Both the position numbers and the translations under genes were made by a program. A DNA stretch of 64,000 bases from Polynucleobacter sp. AP-Titi-500A-B4 (GTDB lineage: Bacteria; Pseudomonadota; Gammaproteobacteria; Burkholderiales; Burkholderiaceae): the NCBI RefSeq assembly GCF_018688095.1, contig NZ_CP061311.1, positions 742,861-806,860 on the forward strand, written 5' to 3'. This document shows, piece by piece, positions 49,829 to 58,671 of this stretch (positions are counted from its first letter, which is position 1; each line of letters begins with the position of its first letter). Under the pieces are notes generated by a model, which had not been told where the DNA came from, did no database searches, and saw nothing but the letters and a program-made list of their open reading frames with translations.

Positions 49829-52813
49829 TTGGAACAAACAACACATCATTTAGGAAAAGCCAGCCAGCGTGTAGAGGATTCTGCACTGCTAACGGGCGGT
49901 GGCCGCTTTCTGGATGACCTTCCTTTGCCAGTCGGCACCCTATATGCCGCTGTAGTTCGATCTCCCATCGCTCATGGAAAGATTTTATCTATCGATGTAT
50001 CGCCAGCATTGAAGATTAAAGGGGTGCGGGGTGTTCTAACGATTGAGGATGTGCAGGCTTGGTCAAACCCATTGGTGGTTGCCGTCAAATCACCAATGCG
50101 TCCCTGGGTTTTGGCAAGTGAGTTTGTGCGATATGTAGGTGAGCCAATTGCAATAGTGATTGCAGAATCTAGAGCTCTTGCAGAAGATGGTGTAGAAAGT
50201 GTTGTCCTTAACGTAAAACCATTGCCAGCAGTCGTTGATGTAGATGAGGCGCTCAAAAGTGATTCCGTCATTTTGCATAAAGATATTGCCAATAATTGTG
50301 TATCTGACCGTTCGTTTTCTTATGGTGATCCCGATGGTGCATTTCAAGCGGCAGCAAATGTTATAGAGGTTGATATTCGTTACCCTCGTAATTCTTGCAC
50401 GCCGCTAGAGACTGGCGGGGTAGTGGCGCAGTGGCGTCCAGCAGATGGTAGTTATGAGGTTACTTCAAATTTTATGGGCCCATTTTCACTCCATGTAGTG
50501 ATGGCAGCGGCCCTGAAGGTGCCAGGAACAAAATTACGCCATCATGTCCCCCTTGATTCGGGTGGAAGTTTCGGCGTCAAACAATCAGTCCTTCCATACG
50601 TCATTCTTTGCTGTCTAGCATCTCGCAAGGTAGGTGCTCCAGTGAAGTTTATTGAAGATCGACTCGAACATTTGCAGGCTGCCACCTCAGCAACATCAAG
50701 GCATACTCATCTGCGAGCCGCTGTAGATGCTAATGGAAAAATATTAGCCTTAGATTATGACCAGATTGAGGATTGTGGTGCTTATCTACGCGCTCCAGAA
50801 CCTGCAACGCTTTATCGTATGCACGGCTGTGTAACTGGCCCATATCAGATTGGCAATTTAAAAATTCGTAATCGCGTAGTGCTAATTAATAAGACGCCAA
50901 CTGGATTGGTTCGTGGTTTTGGTGGCCCGCAAGTATATTTTGCGCTTGAACGTTTAGTACATAAGATTGCAAAGCAGTTGGGCAAAACTCATCAAGAAAT
51001 CGCTTCATTAAATTATGTGCAAAAAGATCAATTTCCATATCGAGCAGCAGCTGGTGCGCTATTGGATTCCGGAGATTATCAAAAAGCTCTCGACACTCTT
51101 CAAGCTTCGCCTGAATTCAAAAGGCTTCTGAGTCGCAGGGAACAGGCTCGCAAAGAAGGGCGTATGTATGGTATTGGCATTGCGTCTATCGTAGAGCCAT
51201 CAGTATCCAATATGGGGTATATCACTACAGTGTTAACGCCTGAGCAAAGAGCAAAAGCAGGCCCAAAAAATGGCGCAATCACTTCAGCAACTGTAAGTGT
51301 TGATCCATCTGGCAATATCTCTGCAAATATCGCCTCAGCCCCAGCCGGGCAGGGGCATCAAACGGTGATAGGTCAATTATTGGCGGATGTATTTGGAGTC
51401 TCTCCATCCCAAATCCAAGTCAATGTTGATTTTGATACTGCAAAAGATGCCTGGTCTATTGCAGCTGGTAATTATTCGAGTCGGTTTGCTGGGGCAGTTG
51501 CGGGAACCGTTTTTTTGGCGGCAGAAAAACTGAAAGTACGGATTGCGGCTTACGCTGCACACGTTCTCAAGGTCAAGCCTGATCAATTGATATTTGCCAA
51601 TGGCCATATCTCAGTCATTGGTCGAGAAAATGATGCAATTCCATTTTCCAGAATCTGTGGAAACTTTCATTGGTCCCCGGGTCTGGTCCAAGAGGCGCTT
51701 GGTAAGGATGTGCTTTTAGCGCTTCAAGAAACCCAATTTTGGAGTGCTGATGTATTGCAGGCGCCAGATGAAAACGATCGAATTAATACTTCTGCTGCCT
51801 ATGGCTTTGCTTTAGATGCCTGCGGTATAGAGATTGATCCATTGAGTTGCTCACCTAAGATTGATGGATATATTTCAGTCCATGATGCTGGGAAAATTCT
51901 TAATCCCGCATTGGCGGATGGGCAGGTGTATGGAGCTTTTGCTCAGGCTGTTGGCGCTGCACTTTTAGAAGAGTTTGTTTATAGCAGTGATGGTAATTTC
52001 TTATCAGGTACATTTGCTGACTATCGTTTACCAACTGCCAGTGACGTTGTTGCTCCAAAAATTTACCACCAAGAATCGCCAAGTCCGTTTACGCCATTGG
52101 GCTCTAAAGGCATCGGCGAGGGAAATAGTATGAGCACCCCAGTTTGTATAGCTAATGCTATCTCAGACGCCTTGAATATTGAAGATATCGTATTGCCTGC
52201 AACTCCTAGCCGAATTCATGCGCTACTAGTATCTAAGGGCGATCTTCCAAAAGACAATGTAGCGCATACAACATCTTCACTCGAGTCGAACTCGGATTAC
52301 CCACTTAAAGCTCAAGGTGAGGTGAAGCTAAATGTTGCCCCAGAAGAAATTTTTAATGTCTTGTTAAATCGTGCTCGTTTACAAAAGGTAATACCTGGTT
52401 GCGAATCTATTACTGAATCCACTATTCCAGACGGAATTCGTTTTGATTGCATTGCAGTAGTCCGCATTGGGGTAGCAAAAGCAAAATTTAATGCAGTTGT
52501 TAATTTAACGAATATCAAAAGACCTACTAGCTTTTCTCTTGGTGGGGAGGGTCGGGGTCCACTAGGAATGGCTCTTGGTATCGGCGAAGTTGTGCTAAGA
52601 AGCGAAGCTGGTATGACGGTATTGAAATATGACTATCAAGCTCAAGTTTCAGGTAAGTTGGCCGCCATCGGCAGTCGTTTGCTTGAGGGAGCAATTCGCT
52701 TGGTATTAGATCAGCTATTCCGAGCGCTTGCAAAAGAAGCAGGCGCCAAACCGGAGGGGCTTCTGACATACATACAAAATTTCTTTAGAAGTTTATTTGG
52801 AGCTCATAAATGA
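49829..52813 (+). CDS. hmfA: Molybdenum hydroxylase large subunit with fused CoxG domain (2-furoyl-CoA dehydrogenase type)
   Basis: 994 residues from TTG 49829. Xanthine-oxidase-family aldehyde oxidase/xanthine dehydrogenase a/b domain (RVEDSALLTGGGRFLDDLPL), then molybdopterin-binding domains with DSGGSFGVKQ, VRGFGGPQVYFALERL, PAGQGHQT and GSKGIGEG (catalytic Glu764). The extra C-terminal part (about 825-994) starts YPLKAQGEVKLNVAPEEIF and is an SRPBCC/CoxG-like domain, normally a separate protein. It hydroxylates a ring carbon using water. The gene order large-FAD-FeS-CoA ligase-hydratase matches hmfABCDE, so furoyl-CoA is my preferred substrate. Other CoA-esters or N-heterocycles remain possible. 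Stop overlaps the next start by 4 bp. Confidence 0.8.
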   Translation: MEQTTHHLGKASQRVEDSALLTGGGRFLDDLPLPVGTLYAAVVRSPIAHGKILSIDVSPALKIKGVRGVLTIEDVQAWSNPLVVAVKSPMRPWVLASEFVRYVGEPIAIVIAESRALAEDGVESVVLNVKPLPAVVDVDEALKSDSVILHKDIANNCVSDRSFSYGDPDGAFQAAANVIEVDIRYPRNSCTPLETGGVVAQWRPADGSYEVTSNFMGPFSLHVVMAAALKVPGTKLRHHVPLDSGGSFGVKQSVLPYVILCCLASRKVGAPVKFIEDRLEHLQAATSATSRHTHLRAAVDANGKILALDYDQIEDCGAYLRAPEPATLYRMHGCVTGPYQIGNLKIRNRVVLINKTPTGLVRGFGGPQVYFALERLVHKIAKQLGKTHQEIASLNYVQKDQFPYRAAAGALLDSGDYQKALDTLQASPEFKRLLSRREQARKEGRMYGIGIASIVEPSVSNMGYITTVLTPEQRAKAGPKNGAITSATVSVDPSGNISANIASAPAGQGHQTVIGQLLADVFGVSPSQIQVNVDFDTAKDAWSIAAGNYSSRFAGAVAGTVFLAAEKLKVRIAAYAAHVLKVKPDQLIFANGHISVIGRENDAIPFSRICGNFHWSPGLVQEALGKDVLLALQETQFWSADVLQAPDENDRINTSAAYGFALDACGIEIDPLSCSPKIDGYISVHDAGKILNPALADGQVYGAFAQAVGAALLEEFVYSSDGNFLSGTFADYRLPTASDVVAPKIYHQESPSPFTPLGSKGIGEGNSMSTPVCIANAISDALNIEDIVLPATPSRIHALLVSKGDLPKDNVAHTTSSLESNSDYPLKAQGEVKLNVAPEEIFNVLLNRARLQKVIPGCESITESTIPDGIRFDCIAVVRIGVAKAKFNAVVNLTNIKRPTSFSLGGEGRGPLGMALGIGEVVLRSEAGMTVLKYDYQAQVSGKLAAIGSRLLEGAIRLVLDQLFRALAKEAGAKPEGLLTYIQNFFRSLFGAHK

Positions 52814-53649
52814 AGCCGGCTCCATTTCAAATGCACTTTGCACAATCGCAGGATGAAGTTCTCAAGCTTCTAGATCTGCACGGAGAGGATGCCCGGATTC
52901 TGGCTGGTGGACAAACCTTGGTGCCAGTATTGGCAATGCGAGTTGCCAATCCAAAACACCTAATTGACATCAATCAAATTGAAGAGTTTAAGCGTTATCA
53001 CGTCATTAACGGAGCTCTTCATGTGGGTGCTGGCGTGAGACAGTCGGAGCTAGAAGATTGGCGTGATCTTTCAGCGGTTCAACCCTTATTGAAAATGATG
53101 TTTCCATGGATTGCACACACTCCGATCCGTAATCGTGGGACTATTTGTGGATCGATAGCTCATGCCGATCCTAGTGCTGAATTGGTATTGGCTCTAGCCA
53201 CCCTAGGTGGTTCGGTCCATCTAGTAAGTAAGCAAAGAAAGCGAACCGTAAAAGCAAATGATTTTTTCTTGGGCGCTCTTCAGACCGATCGCCATTCTGA
53301 TGAATTGATTACATCAGTTCAGTTTCCAATCAAGACCGATAGGGTTGGCTATGGATTCTCTGAGTTTGGCTATCGTCATGGGGACTTTGCCGTTGTAGCC
53401 GTAGCCTCGATCAAAGAGGGAAGTCATTGGACTATCGGATTTGGTGGCATAGATGACACGGTTAAGGTTCATCGTTTTTCTGCTGATTCATTTGATGATG
53501 CATGCCAGGCAATCGATCAACTTGCTTCGACTCTTGAGGTTAGGGAGGATCCAACTGCAACGTCGGGTTTGCGCCGGCATCTCATGAGGACTTTAGGTAG
53601 AAGTTCATGTCAACAAGCTTTTGAATTTAGAAATGATGTGATGGTATGA
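52810..53649 (+). CDS. hmfB: Molybdenum hydroxylase FAD-binding subunit
   Basis: 279 residues, the CoxM/HbaD-type middle subunit. FAD contacts: ARILAGGQTLVPVLAMR and PIRNRGTICGSIAHADPSAE. The C-terminal CO dehydrogenase flavoprotein domain follows (GYGFSEFGYRHGDFAVV). It passes electrons from the FeS subunit to an acceptor. It overlaps both neighbours by 4 bp, so the three subunits are translated together. The hmf assignment comes from gene order only. Confidence 0.82.
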   Translation: MKPAPFQMHFAQSQDEVLKLLDLHGEDARILAGGQTLVPVLAMRVANPKHLIDINQIEEFKRYHVINGALHVGAGVRQSELEDWRDLSAVQPLLKMMFPWIAHTPIRNRGTICGSIAHADPSAELVLALATLGGSVHLVSKQRKRTVKANDFFLGALQTDRHSDELITSVQFPIKTDRVGYGFSEFGYRHGDFAVVAVASIKEGSHWTIGFGGIDDTVKVHRFSADSFDDACQAIDQLASTLEVREDPTATSGLRRHLMRTLGRSSCQQAFEFRNDVMV

Positions 53650-54140
53650 AAGATCATTTAATCAAATTAACCTTAAATGGAATGACTCGTGAGGCTGGCT
53701 GTGACTCACGGACGACATTATTAGATTTCATTCGCCATGACCTTGGGGCCACAGGGACACATTCGGGATGTGAGCACGGAGTCTGCGGCGCCTGTACTGT
53801 GGAACTTAATGGTCAAATTGTGCGCTCTTGTCTCATGTTTGCATGCCAAGCAGAGGGTGCAACTATTAAAACCGTTGAAGGCATTGCTAATAACGAGAGC
53901 ATGTCTGATTTGCAAATTGCTTTTAGAAAGCATCATGCATTGCAGTGTGGCTTTTGTACCCCAGGATTTTTGATGTCTGCAGAAGATTTATTAAGGAAGA
54001 ATCCGCACCCCACGGAGCAGGAGGTACGCGAAGGCTTGTCTGGTAATTTATGTCGTTGTACTGGATACGTAGGAATTGTTGAGGCAGTTTTAGAAGTTGC
54101 ATCGTTCAGAGCGCAAGCAAATGGAGGTCAGCATGCTTGA
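53646..54140 (+). CDS. hmfC: Molybdenum hydroxylase [2Fe-2S] subunit
   Basis: 164 residues. A plant-type ferredoxin domain with CEHGVCGACTVELNGQIVRSC ligates one 2Fe-2S cluster; an all-helical domain with CGFCTPGF and NLCRCTGY ligates the second. It is the electron-transfer subunit of the complex with the two preceding proteins. Its last codons contain the GGAGG ribosome site of the CoA-ligase gene, which it overlaps by 8 bp. Confidence 0.87.
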   Translation: MKDHLIKLTLNGMTREAGCDSRTTLLDFIRHDLGATGTHSGCEHGVCGACTVELNGQIVRSCLMFACQAEGATIKTVEGIANNESMSDLQIAFRKHHALQCGFCTPGFLMSAEDLLRKNPHPTEQEVREGLSGNLCRCTGYVGIVEAVLEVASFRAQANGGQHA

Positions 54141-55668
54141 TCTAGGCAGAACATTTTTGCAGGCAGTTGAGCGCGAGCCATCCAGGCTAGCAATTGTTGA
54201 TGGTCAAAAGCGATATTCCTACCAGGAGTGGTCACGTCATATTGGTGCTATCCAACAGTTTTTTTATGAGCAAGGCTTAAGTCGAGGCGATCGAATTCTG
54301 ACAATTTTGCAAAATCGCTATGAGGCAGCAACAATTCATTGGGCTTGTCAGATGGCGGGAATAGCTATAGTTCCCTTGAACTGGAGATCGAAGTCTGAGG
54401 AGATTGATTATTGCGCTCAAAATGCTGACGTGAAGTTAGCATTTGTAGAAGAGATATCGCTTCAAAATTATCTAGATTCTGAGACTAGTAAATCAGTCTC
54501 AGTAATCTTATGTGCTGATCAATCGTCTTCATCTCAACATATTTATTTTGACCAAATTGTTCAAAATAAAACAGATCCTATTGCAAACGGACATATAGAA
54601 GATATTTCGGTCATGCTGTTTACATCCGGTACTACTGGAAAGCCTAAAGGGGTACCAAGAAAGCAGCGCGCAGAAAGAGCGGCAGGAATAGCCCATGTGG
54701 CACAAAACCAATATGCGATGGGCGAAGTAACGCTTGGTGTAATGCCGCTCTATCACACGATGGGAGTGCGCACCTTACTGTCATTATGTATTGTGAACGG
54801 AACCTATGTTGCCGTACCTCGTTGGGAGGTAGAAAAGGCGTTGGATTTTATTGAGTCTGAAGGAGTAACACATCTATACCTCGTTCCCACGCTCTACCAT
54901 GACATGCTGCAGTCTTCAAAGTTCAATTCCCATCGAGTAAGGTCAGTCAGAAAGCTAGGATTTGCAGGGGCACCGATGCATGATGCGCTTCTATTGAAAT
55001 TAAATGAAGCTTTTAACCCGCAACTATTTGTAAATCACTATGGATCTAGTGAGATCTACACTTACACCATCAATCAGGATGCTGTAAAGAAACCAGGGTG
55101 TGCTGGTAAAGCCGGTTTAAATGCCCGTATTAGGGTTGCCAAATTAGATCAAGGCAATCAACAAACGAAACCAACAGAGTTAGCAGCAAATGGCGAAGAG
55201 GGGCAAATCATTTGCGACCTGTCTGGCGATGAGGCATTTGAAGGGTACTGGAAGCGTCCAGATGCTGATCAAAAGACGATTCGTGATGGCTGGTATTTTA
55301 CTGGCGATACGGGTTACTACGATGATGCTGGTGATTTATTTGTTACTGGACGGGTGGATGACATGATTATTTCAGGGGGAGAAAATATTTCTCCAGTTGA
55401 GATTGAATCTATATTGTCGCTACATCCATCGGTTGGAGAGGTGGCAGTTGCCGGCCTAAAAGACGAGCGTCTCGGTCAAAAAGTAGTGGCGTTTATTAGA
55501 GCCTCTGGTTCGGTAGATTCAGATGCATTGGATCAATATTGCCGTGGCTCGGATTTAATCAACTTCAAACGTCCACGTGAATATGTTTTTGTAAAAGAGA
55601 TTCCCAAGTCACCAGTAGGGAAAGTATTGCGGCGCATGTTAGTCGCAGGTGAATATGAAAGAGCGTAA
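54133..55668 (+). CDS. hmfD: Acyl-CoA synthetase, probable 2-furoate:CoA ligase
   Basis: 511 residues from ATG 54133, chosen because GGAGG lies 5 nt upstream; the in-frame ATG at 54097 would lie inside the FeS subunit gene. ANL superfamily: P-loop FTSGTTGKPKGVPRKQ, NHYGSSEIYTYT (A5), YFTGDTGYYDDAGDL and GRVDDMIISGGENISPVEIE. The catalytic Lys is in PKSPVGKVLRR near the C terminus. It activates a carboxylic acid to its CoA ester with ATP, supplying the substrate of the Mo hydroxylase. Furoate is proposed from gene order; a benzoate-like acid cannot be excluded. Confidence 0.82.
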   Translation: MLDLGRTFLQAVEREPSRLAIVDGQKRYSYQEWSRHIGAIQQFFYEQGLSRGDRILTILQNRYEAATIHWACQMAGIAIVPLNWRSKSEEIDYCAQNADVKLAFVEEISLQNYLDSETSKSVSVILCADQSSSSQHIYFDQIVQNKTDPIANGHIEDISVMLFTSGTTGKPKGVPRKQRAERAAGIAHVAQNQYAMGEVTLGVMPLYHTMGVRTLLSLCIVNGTYVAVPRWEVEKALDFIESEGVTHLYLVPTLYHDMLQSSKFNSHRVRSVRKLGFAGAPMHDALLLKLNEAFNPQLFVNHYGSSEIYTYTINQDAVKKPGCAGKAGLNARIRVAKLDQGNQQTKPTELAANGEEGQIICDLSGDEAFEGYWKRPDADQKTIRDGWYFTGDTGYYDDAGDLFVTGRVDDMIISGGENISPVEIESILSLHPSVGEVAVAGLKDERLGQKVVAFIRASGSVDSDALDQYCRGSDLINFKRPREYVFVKEIPKSPVGKVLRRMLVAGEYERA

Positions 55669-55689
55669 TTTTTTAACTAGAAAGACTGT

Positions 55690-56499
55690 ATGGCAACTAT
55701 TCTGAAACATCCTTTTAGTAATATTCTAGATAATCTAGATGGTTTCTATATCGAGATTGATGAAACTCATCAAAGGGCCGATATAGTCCTTAAAAGACCA
55801 CCATTTAATGTCATTCAAATGCCTCAGCGCGATCAATTGCGAGCTGCATTTGAAGCGCTTGACGCTGATGATCGCGTTCGCATCATTGTGTTGCGAGCAG
55901 AAGGGGAGCATTTTTCAAGTGGCGGCGACATTAAGGGCTTTTTAGAGGCTACGCCTGAACATGTTTCTAAATTGGCTTGGAATATTGCAGCTCCAGCTAG
56001 ATGTACAAAGCCAGTGATTGCTGCTAATCATGGCTATTGTTTTGGTGTCGGCTTTGAAATATCGCTCGCATGTGATTTTCGGATTGCTGCCGAATCCACT
56101 TTATATGCATTACCAGAGCAAAAATTAGGCCAGATTCCCGGCTCAGGCGGATCAGCTCGTTTACAGAAAATGGTCGGCATTACAAGAACCAAAGACATAG
56201 TGATGCGATCTAGGCGTATTAAGGGTCAGCAGGCATATGAATGGGGAGTGGCTACGGAGTGCGTTCCAGATGCAGAGCTTGCAAATGCAGTTGCCAAGTT
56301 AGTCGAGGAATTACGGGCATTTTCACCAATGGCACAGAGAACGGCAAAGAAAATGCTCAACGAAACTGAAGATTGTTTGTTAACTACTGCAATTGAGGTT
56401 GAGGGTCATTGTTATAGCCGTTTACGCAATTCAGAAGATTTTAAAGAAGGGGTTGAGGCTTTTCATGGAAAGCGCCAACCTAATTTTGTTGGGCGTTAA
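55690..56499 (+). CDS. hmfE: Enoyl-CoA hydratase/isomerase family protein (HmfE-like)
   Basis: 269 residues, crotonase fold. The oxyanion-hole segments are LRAEGEHFSSGGDIKGF and FGVGFEISLACDFRIA. ALPEQKLGQIPGSGGSARLQKMVG follows, with Glu and Gly-rich features of the family. In the Cupriavidus basilensis furoate pathway the fifth gene, hmfE, encodes such a protein, proposed to act late, giving 2-oxoglutarate from its CoA ester. The exact reaction here is inferred. It is 21 bp after the CoA ligase and 19 bp before the ABC receptor gene. Confidence 0.8.
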   Translation: MATILKHPFSNILDNLDGFYIEIDETHQRADIVLKRPPFNVIQMPQRDQLRAAFEALDADDRVRIIVLRAEGEHFSSGGDIKGFLEATPEHVSKLAWNIAAPARCTKPVIAANHGYCFGVGFEISLACDFRIAAESTLYALPEQKLGQIPGSGGSARLQKMVGITRTKDIVMRSRRIKGQQAYEWGVATECVPDAELANAVAKLVEELRAFSPMAQRTAKKMLNETEDCLLTTAIEVEGHCYSRLRNSEDFKEGVEAFHGKRQPNFVGR

Positions 56500-56518
56500 T
56501 TTTTTACAGGAGACGTAA

Positions 56519-57703
56519 ATGATGAAAAAGCAATTTAAAACAAAGCAAATCGCTATTGCAGTCGCATTGAGCTTAGGCGCTTCATTAGCTTTAGCACAAT
56601 CCGGTCCAATTAAAATCGGTGTAGTCACGCCTCTCTCGGGAACATACACCCCAATTGGTGAGCAAGTAAAAATGGGTTTAGATTTAGCGGCTAAGGAAAT
56701 TAATGCTGCAGGCGGCATAAATGGACGCAAGATTGATCTAATTTATGAAGACGAGGAAGCAAATCCAGCAGTTGCGACCCAAAAGGCGGAGAAACTTTTT
56801 CAGGTAGAAAAGGTTGAGTTTTTAACGGGAACAGTTAATTCGGGATCAACTCTGGCAGTTGGACAGTTAGCTGAGCGAAACAACAAACTCATCGCCACTA
56901 CAGTTTCATTTGCCGACTCTATTACTGGCGATAAGTGCTCTCCGAACGTATTCCGCGTTAATGCGCGTGCTGGAATGCAGTCGGCTGCCTTGGCTGCTTG
57001 GGTCGACAAAGAGATCCCTAAGGCAAATATTTTCTTTATTGGTCCCGATTATGAAATGGGACGTAGTACAGTGTCCGCATTCAAAAAGGCATCCACCGAG
57101 AAGGGCGCTAAAGATGTTGGTGAGGTATTTGCTCCATTGGATAACAAAGATTACTCACCTTATTTTGGCCAAGTGAGAGCTGCTAAGCCAAATGTCATTT
57201 ATACATCGGTGGCCGGTAATGATACGGTTCGATTATTTAGTCAAATGGATGAGTATGGCGTAAATAAGGGTGTCACGATTGTAGGCGCATCAGGCACTGT
57301 GACCTCACAAAATATGGGCGCAATTGGAAAGTCTGCGAACGGCTTTGTAACGGGTGTTGGCTATTCGCCTAAATTAGATAATCCAGCCAATAAAAAGTTT
57401 GTTGCAGATTTTCAAAAGGCCTATAACAAGCTACCAGATCTTTATGGCGCAGATTCTTATGGACTCTTATATTTTTATAAGGCCGCTGTAGAGAAAGCAA
57501 AGTCTACTGAGACAGATAAAGTCAGAACTGCGATGAACGATCTTAGCTGGCAGACACCACAAGGCACGAAAAAGATGCGTGCAGGGGATCATCAGGCTAT
57601 GCAGGATATGTTTGCAGTGCGCGTCGAGAACGGTGAGTTCAATATCGTAGGACGTGTTCCATCCGATCAAGCTATTGGCCCTGATGTTTGTACGCGTTTT
57701 TAA
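56519..57703 (+). CDS. ABC transporter substrate-binding protein (LivK-type)
   Basis: 394 residues. The signal peptide ends near LALAQ (residue 27). Type I periplasmic binding protein of the branched-chain amino acid/aromatic acid family: IKIGVVTPLSGTYTPIGEQVKMGLDLA, GGINGRKIDLIYEDEEANP, then DYEMGRSTVSAFKKA in the second lobe. Related receptors in catabolic clusters often bind aromatic or heteroaromatic acids, fitting its place after hmfE. GGAGAC precedes ATG 56519 (a second ATG follows directly). A stable hairpin separates it from livH. Confidence 0.9.
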   Translation: MMKKQFKTKQIAIAVALSLGASLALAQSGPIKIGVVTPLSGTYTPIGEQVKMGLDLAAKEINAAGGINGRKIDLIYEDEEANPAVATQKAEKLFQVEKVEFLTGTVNSGSTLAVGQLAERNNKLIATTVSFADSITGDKCSPNVFRVNARAGMQSAALAAWVDKEIPKANIFFIGPDYEMGRSTVSAFKKASTEKGAKDVGEVFAPLDNKDYSPYFGQVRAAKPNVIYTSVAGNDTVRLFSQMDEYGVNKGVTIVGASGTVTSQNMGAIGKSANGFVTGVGYSPKLDNPANKKFVADFQKAYNKLPDLYGADSYGLLYFYKAAVEKAKSTETDKVRTAMNDLSWQTPQGTKKMRAGDHQAMQDMFAVRVENGEFNIVGRVPSDQAIGPDVCTRF

Positions 57704-57717
57704 TAAATCAGTGACTA

Positions 57718-57746
57718 TCCCTGCGCCCTTCAAACTGGCGTAGGGA
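57718..57746 (+). promoter_or_regulatory. Intercistronic hairpin between receptor and permease genes
   Basis: TCCCTGCGCC (57718-57727) pairs fully with GGCGTAGGGA (57737-57746; one G-U pair) around a 9-nt loop; only TTT follows. It probably works as a partial terminator or 3' mRNA-protecting structure, giving more receptor than permease. Confidence 0.65.
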
Positions 57747-57786
57747 TTTAATGAGATCTGATTTTAATTAAAGGAATGCTTTTCCC

Positions 57787-58671
57787 ATGCTAGAAAGCTT
57801 GCAATATATTTATACGCCCCAAATAGTCAATGGACTCTCAATTGGCGTCGCTGTTATCTTGATGGCCTTAGGTCTGACTATTATCTTTGGTTTGCTTGAT
57901 GTCATCAACATGTCGCATGGTGAGTTTTATGCGGCCGGTGCATTTATCAGCGTGAGCTTGATGGCAATGGGTATTTCTTTTTGGCTTTGCTTATTCATCG
58001 TACCCATTCTATTGATACCAATTGGTTTTGCGATGGAGAGGTTATTGATTCAAAAAGTCTTTCATTACAAAGATCGTCATATTCTGACTTTATTGCTGAC
58101 CTTTGGTCTTGCTATGGTATTAGAGGATGGTTACAAAATTATTTGGGGTGCTAACCCAATCAAACCTAGCGCCCCAATATCTGGTGCAAGCGAATTGTTA
58201 GGGGTGATGTTTCCAAACTATCGATTATTTTTGATGGGCTTTGGTGCAGTACTCATTTTTGCTGTTTGGATGCTCATTTATAAAACACAGTTGGGTGCAA
58301 TTGTCAGGGCTGCCGCATATGACAAAGACATGAGTTCTTCATTAGGTATACCAGTTATGCGAGTCTATGCGCTTACATTTGCATTTGGAGTTGCTCTAGC
58401 GGGTTTAGCGGGCGTATTACTTGCCCCAATTTATTCTGTATTTCCGACCATGGGTCGGGATTTCATCTTGCTGGCATTTAGTGTTGTGATTGTTGGTGGG
58501 TTAGGTAGCATCAAAGGCGCTGTGATTGCCGGACTTTTATTGACTCAGTTGCAATCCCTTTCTTCTTTATATATATCACCTGTTTGGTCTGATCCGCTCG
58601 TATTTACCGTCATGGTATTGGTCTTAATGTTTAAGCCTAGCGGCTTGTATGGGGGCATGAAAAATGCTTAA
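57787..58671 (+). CDS. Branched-chain amino acid-type ABC transporter permease (LivH)
   Basis: 294 residues, about eight membrane segments. Family signatures: NGLSIGVAVILMALGLTIIFG, VINMSHGEFYAAGAF near the N terminus, and VVIVGGLGSIKGAVIAGLLL near the C terminus. It pairs with the LivM-type permease, whose start overlaps its stop by 8 bp. The substrate is set by the LivK-type receptor upstream, likely a ring acid given the context. Confidence 0.93.
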   Translation: MLESLQYIYTPQIVNGLSIGVAVILMALGLTIIFGLLDVINMSHGEFYAAGAFISVSLMAMGISFWLCLFIVPILLIPIGFAMERLLIQKVFHYKDRHILTLLLTFGLAMVLEDGYKIIWGANPIKPSAPISGASELLGVMFPNYRLFLMGFGAVLIFAVWMLIYKTQLGAIVRAAAYDKDMSSSLGIPVMRVYALTFAFGVALAGLAGVLLAPIYSVFPTMGRDFILLAFSVVIVGGLGSIKGAVIAGLLLTQLQSLSSLYISPVWSDPLVFTVMVLVLMFKPSGLYGGMKNA

